Under the pieces are notes generated by a model. That model was not told where the DNA came from. It was given only the letters and a program-made list of their open reading frames with translations, and made no database searches. From NCBI GenBank assembly GCA_017391525.1, contig JAFOYE010000020.1:51686-115685 (forward strand): DNA of 64,000 nucleotides, written 5' to 3'. The position numbers and the translations under genes were made by a program. Origin of the DNA: Paludibacteraceae bacterium. Lineage in GTDB: Bacteria > Bacteroidota > Bacteroidia > Bacteroidales > Paludibacteraceae. Each line of letters starts with the position of its first letter. The first letter of the stretch is position 1. Shown here one piece after another: positions 63,352 through 64,000 of the stretch.

Positions 63352-63405
63352 GCTGCAAAGGTACTATATCAAACTGCTAAAAGTTGTCAGTATATCAAAG
63401 AAAAT
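63352..63405 (-). promoter_or_regulatory. Promoter and paired 9-bp repeat of the RhuM-PLD gene
   Basis: Reverse-strand TACCTTTG (63363-63356) with TATATCAAA on the plus strand at 63365-63373 and 63391-63399, again 26 nt apart. Near copy of 62180-62233. The 63406-63621 stretch has a pyrimidine-rich AACTTTC-like part and no convincing gene. Confidence 0.7.
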
Positions 63406-63621
63406 GCAAAAATCCGCAATTTATTTTGCCAATTATACCTCAGAGTGGGAAAGTTACTACTCTAACGCCCCTCCCATTCGACACATTTCAGTTTTCAGTT
63501 TTCACCTTTCACCTCTACCTTGTCTTTTCCTAAAATTGGTTCACAGTTTTTGTAATATGCAAATTGTTTTAGGTTTACTTTTGAAAGTTATGGTTTTATT
63601 TTCAACTTTTATGTTGAATTA

Positions 63622-63653
63622 TTTGTGTATATCAAAAAAAAACTATACCTTTG
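63622..63653 (+). promoter_or_regulatory. Promoter of the ATPase gene
   Basis: TTTG (63622-63625) and TACCTTTG (63646-63653), spacer 20 nt. The spacer contains one TATATCAAA at 63628-63636. Confidence 0.74.
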
Positions 63654-63661
63654 CACCAAAA

Positions 63662-63696
63662 TCGTAACACGTATTACGGTAATGCTCGTTACGATT
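63662..63696 (+). promoter_or_regulatory. Nested hairpin in the ATPase leader
   Basis: ATCGTAAC and GTTACGAT form perfect 8-bp arms (about 63661-63668 and 63688-63695) around ATTAC-GGTAAT. It lies between the promoter and the start codon. Confidence 0.5.
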
Positions 63697-63715
63697 ACAT
63701 AAAAACTATAATATT

Positions 63716-64000
63716 ATGAAGTTCTATAATAGAGAAAAGGAATTGCAATTGCTGCAAGAAATAGAGGCAACATCTCGTGATTATTCACAAATGACAGTGC
63801 TGGTAGGTCGTCGTCGAATAGGCAAGACAAAATTGTTGCTAAAATTTATAGAGGGGAAACCTGCTGTGTACCTATTTGTTTCGCGCAAGAGCGAAGCTAT
63901 TCTTTGTCAGCAGTTTGTAGAGGAAGCAGAAAAGGCACTAAATATTCCGATTGGTCAGTACACGCATATAGCCTCGCTGTTAGAACACTTAATGCGCATA
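63716..64000 (+). CDS. AAA-type ATPase, N-terminal part (continues beyond the window)
   Basis: 95 codons seen, open at the window end. KFYNREKELQLLQEIEATSR leads to Walker A VLVGRRRIGKTKLLLKF, then VYLFVSRKSEAILCQQF. This matches the archaeal-type ATPase group often carrying a C-terminal DUF234 nuclease-like domain. Such genes are common in accessory regions of Bacteroidales. Its promoter shares one 9-bp word with the RhuM promoters. Confidence 0.85.
   Translation, partial: MKFYNREKELQLLQEIEATSRDYSQMTVLVGRRRIGKTKLLLKFIEGKPAVYLFVSRKSEAILCQQFVEEAEKALNIPIGQYTHIASLLEHLMRI

Noticed and set aside
63404-63667. An 87-codon plus-strand frame before the ATPase
   Set aside because: It overlaps the RhuM-PLD promoter and the ATPase promoter, has low-complexity hydrophobic content and no family features.

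Overview
The window looks like a chromosomal piece of a member of the Bacteroidales (phylum Bacteroidota). Several independent signs agree. There is a type IX secretion (T9SS) operon in the order porP-porK-porL-porM-porN, and two other genes end in T9SS C-terminal sorting domains. Housekeeping families typical of the phylum are present (DUF3098, DUF2795, DUF4827, PorP/SprF, Wzi, SpmA/SpmB fusion, an EF-G2-type factor). At least a dozen intergenic regions carry the phylum's promoter type: TAnnTTTG at -7 with a TTG or TTTG 19-20 nt further upstream. No rRNA, tRNA, CRISPR array or insertion sequence was found.

Layout. 1-1283 (-): phosphohexomutase cut by the window edge. 1648-13078 (+): a long, tightly packed run of envelope genes: hpt, an Mla-type lipid transporter pair, a lone propeptide-like protein, an M6 protease, exonuclease III, lptB, a Kelch lipoprotein, a Wzi-like porin, a glycosyltransferase, a glycosyltransferase-kinase fusion and an O-antigen ligase. 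It converges on 13019-22443 (-): TonB-receptor-like barrel, dnaJ, grpE, a HAD nucleotidase, ruvB, a GldA-like ATPase, hflX and a Thr-rich lipoprotein. 22627-23681 (+): two small lipoproteins. 23761-30469 (-): polA, ung, queA, truB, uppP, DUF3098 and ftsX. 30512-36540 (-): the T9SS operon, headed by a DUF2795 gene. 36636-38022 (-): PduO-type adenosyltransferase and a methyltransferase. 38088-46076 (+): SpmA/SpmB-like membrane protein, ybeY, EF-G2, a nucleotidase, a DivIC-like protein, a LacI regulator with a stand-alone GH65 N-terminal domain, ruvC, and a 55-residue ferredoxin. 46146-58095 (-): lpxB, surE, glmM, lipoproteins, two uncharacterised secreted proteins, a zinc metallopeptidase, a metallophosphoesterase and an outer-membrane protein. 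58719-60325 (+): a FISUMP-like protein and a rhodanese. 60440-63293 (-): a tiny T9SS cargo and two RhuM-family proteins. 63716-64000 (+): the start of an ATPase.

How the genes fit together. The left third is mainly cell-envelope and LPS biogenesis (MlaEF, LptB, Wzi, glycosyltransferases, O-antigen ligase, UppP; LpxB further right). The T9SS operon would export the M6 protease and the small sorting-domain protein. DNA repair genes (exonuclease III, polA, ung, ruvB, ruvC) are scattered among the operons.

Most unusual points: (1) two adjacent RhuM-domain proteins, one with a Fic C-terminus and one with a phospholipase-D-like C-terminus, behind almost identical 54-bp promoter segments that contain a paired 9-bp repeat; (2) a 246-bp tandemly duplicated intergenic element with a nested long hairpin; (3) 81-bp perfect direct repeats bracketing a two-gene secreted-protein cassette; (4) a glycosyltransferase fused to a WaaP-like kinase; (5) a DNA polymerase I lacking most of its proofreading domain; (6) an EF-G paralogue without the catalytic histidine; (7) a free-standing copy of an M6 protease propeptide next to the protease gene. 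All calls rest on reading the sequence and on memory of protein families; no database search was possible.
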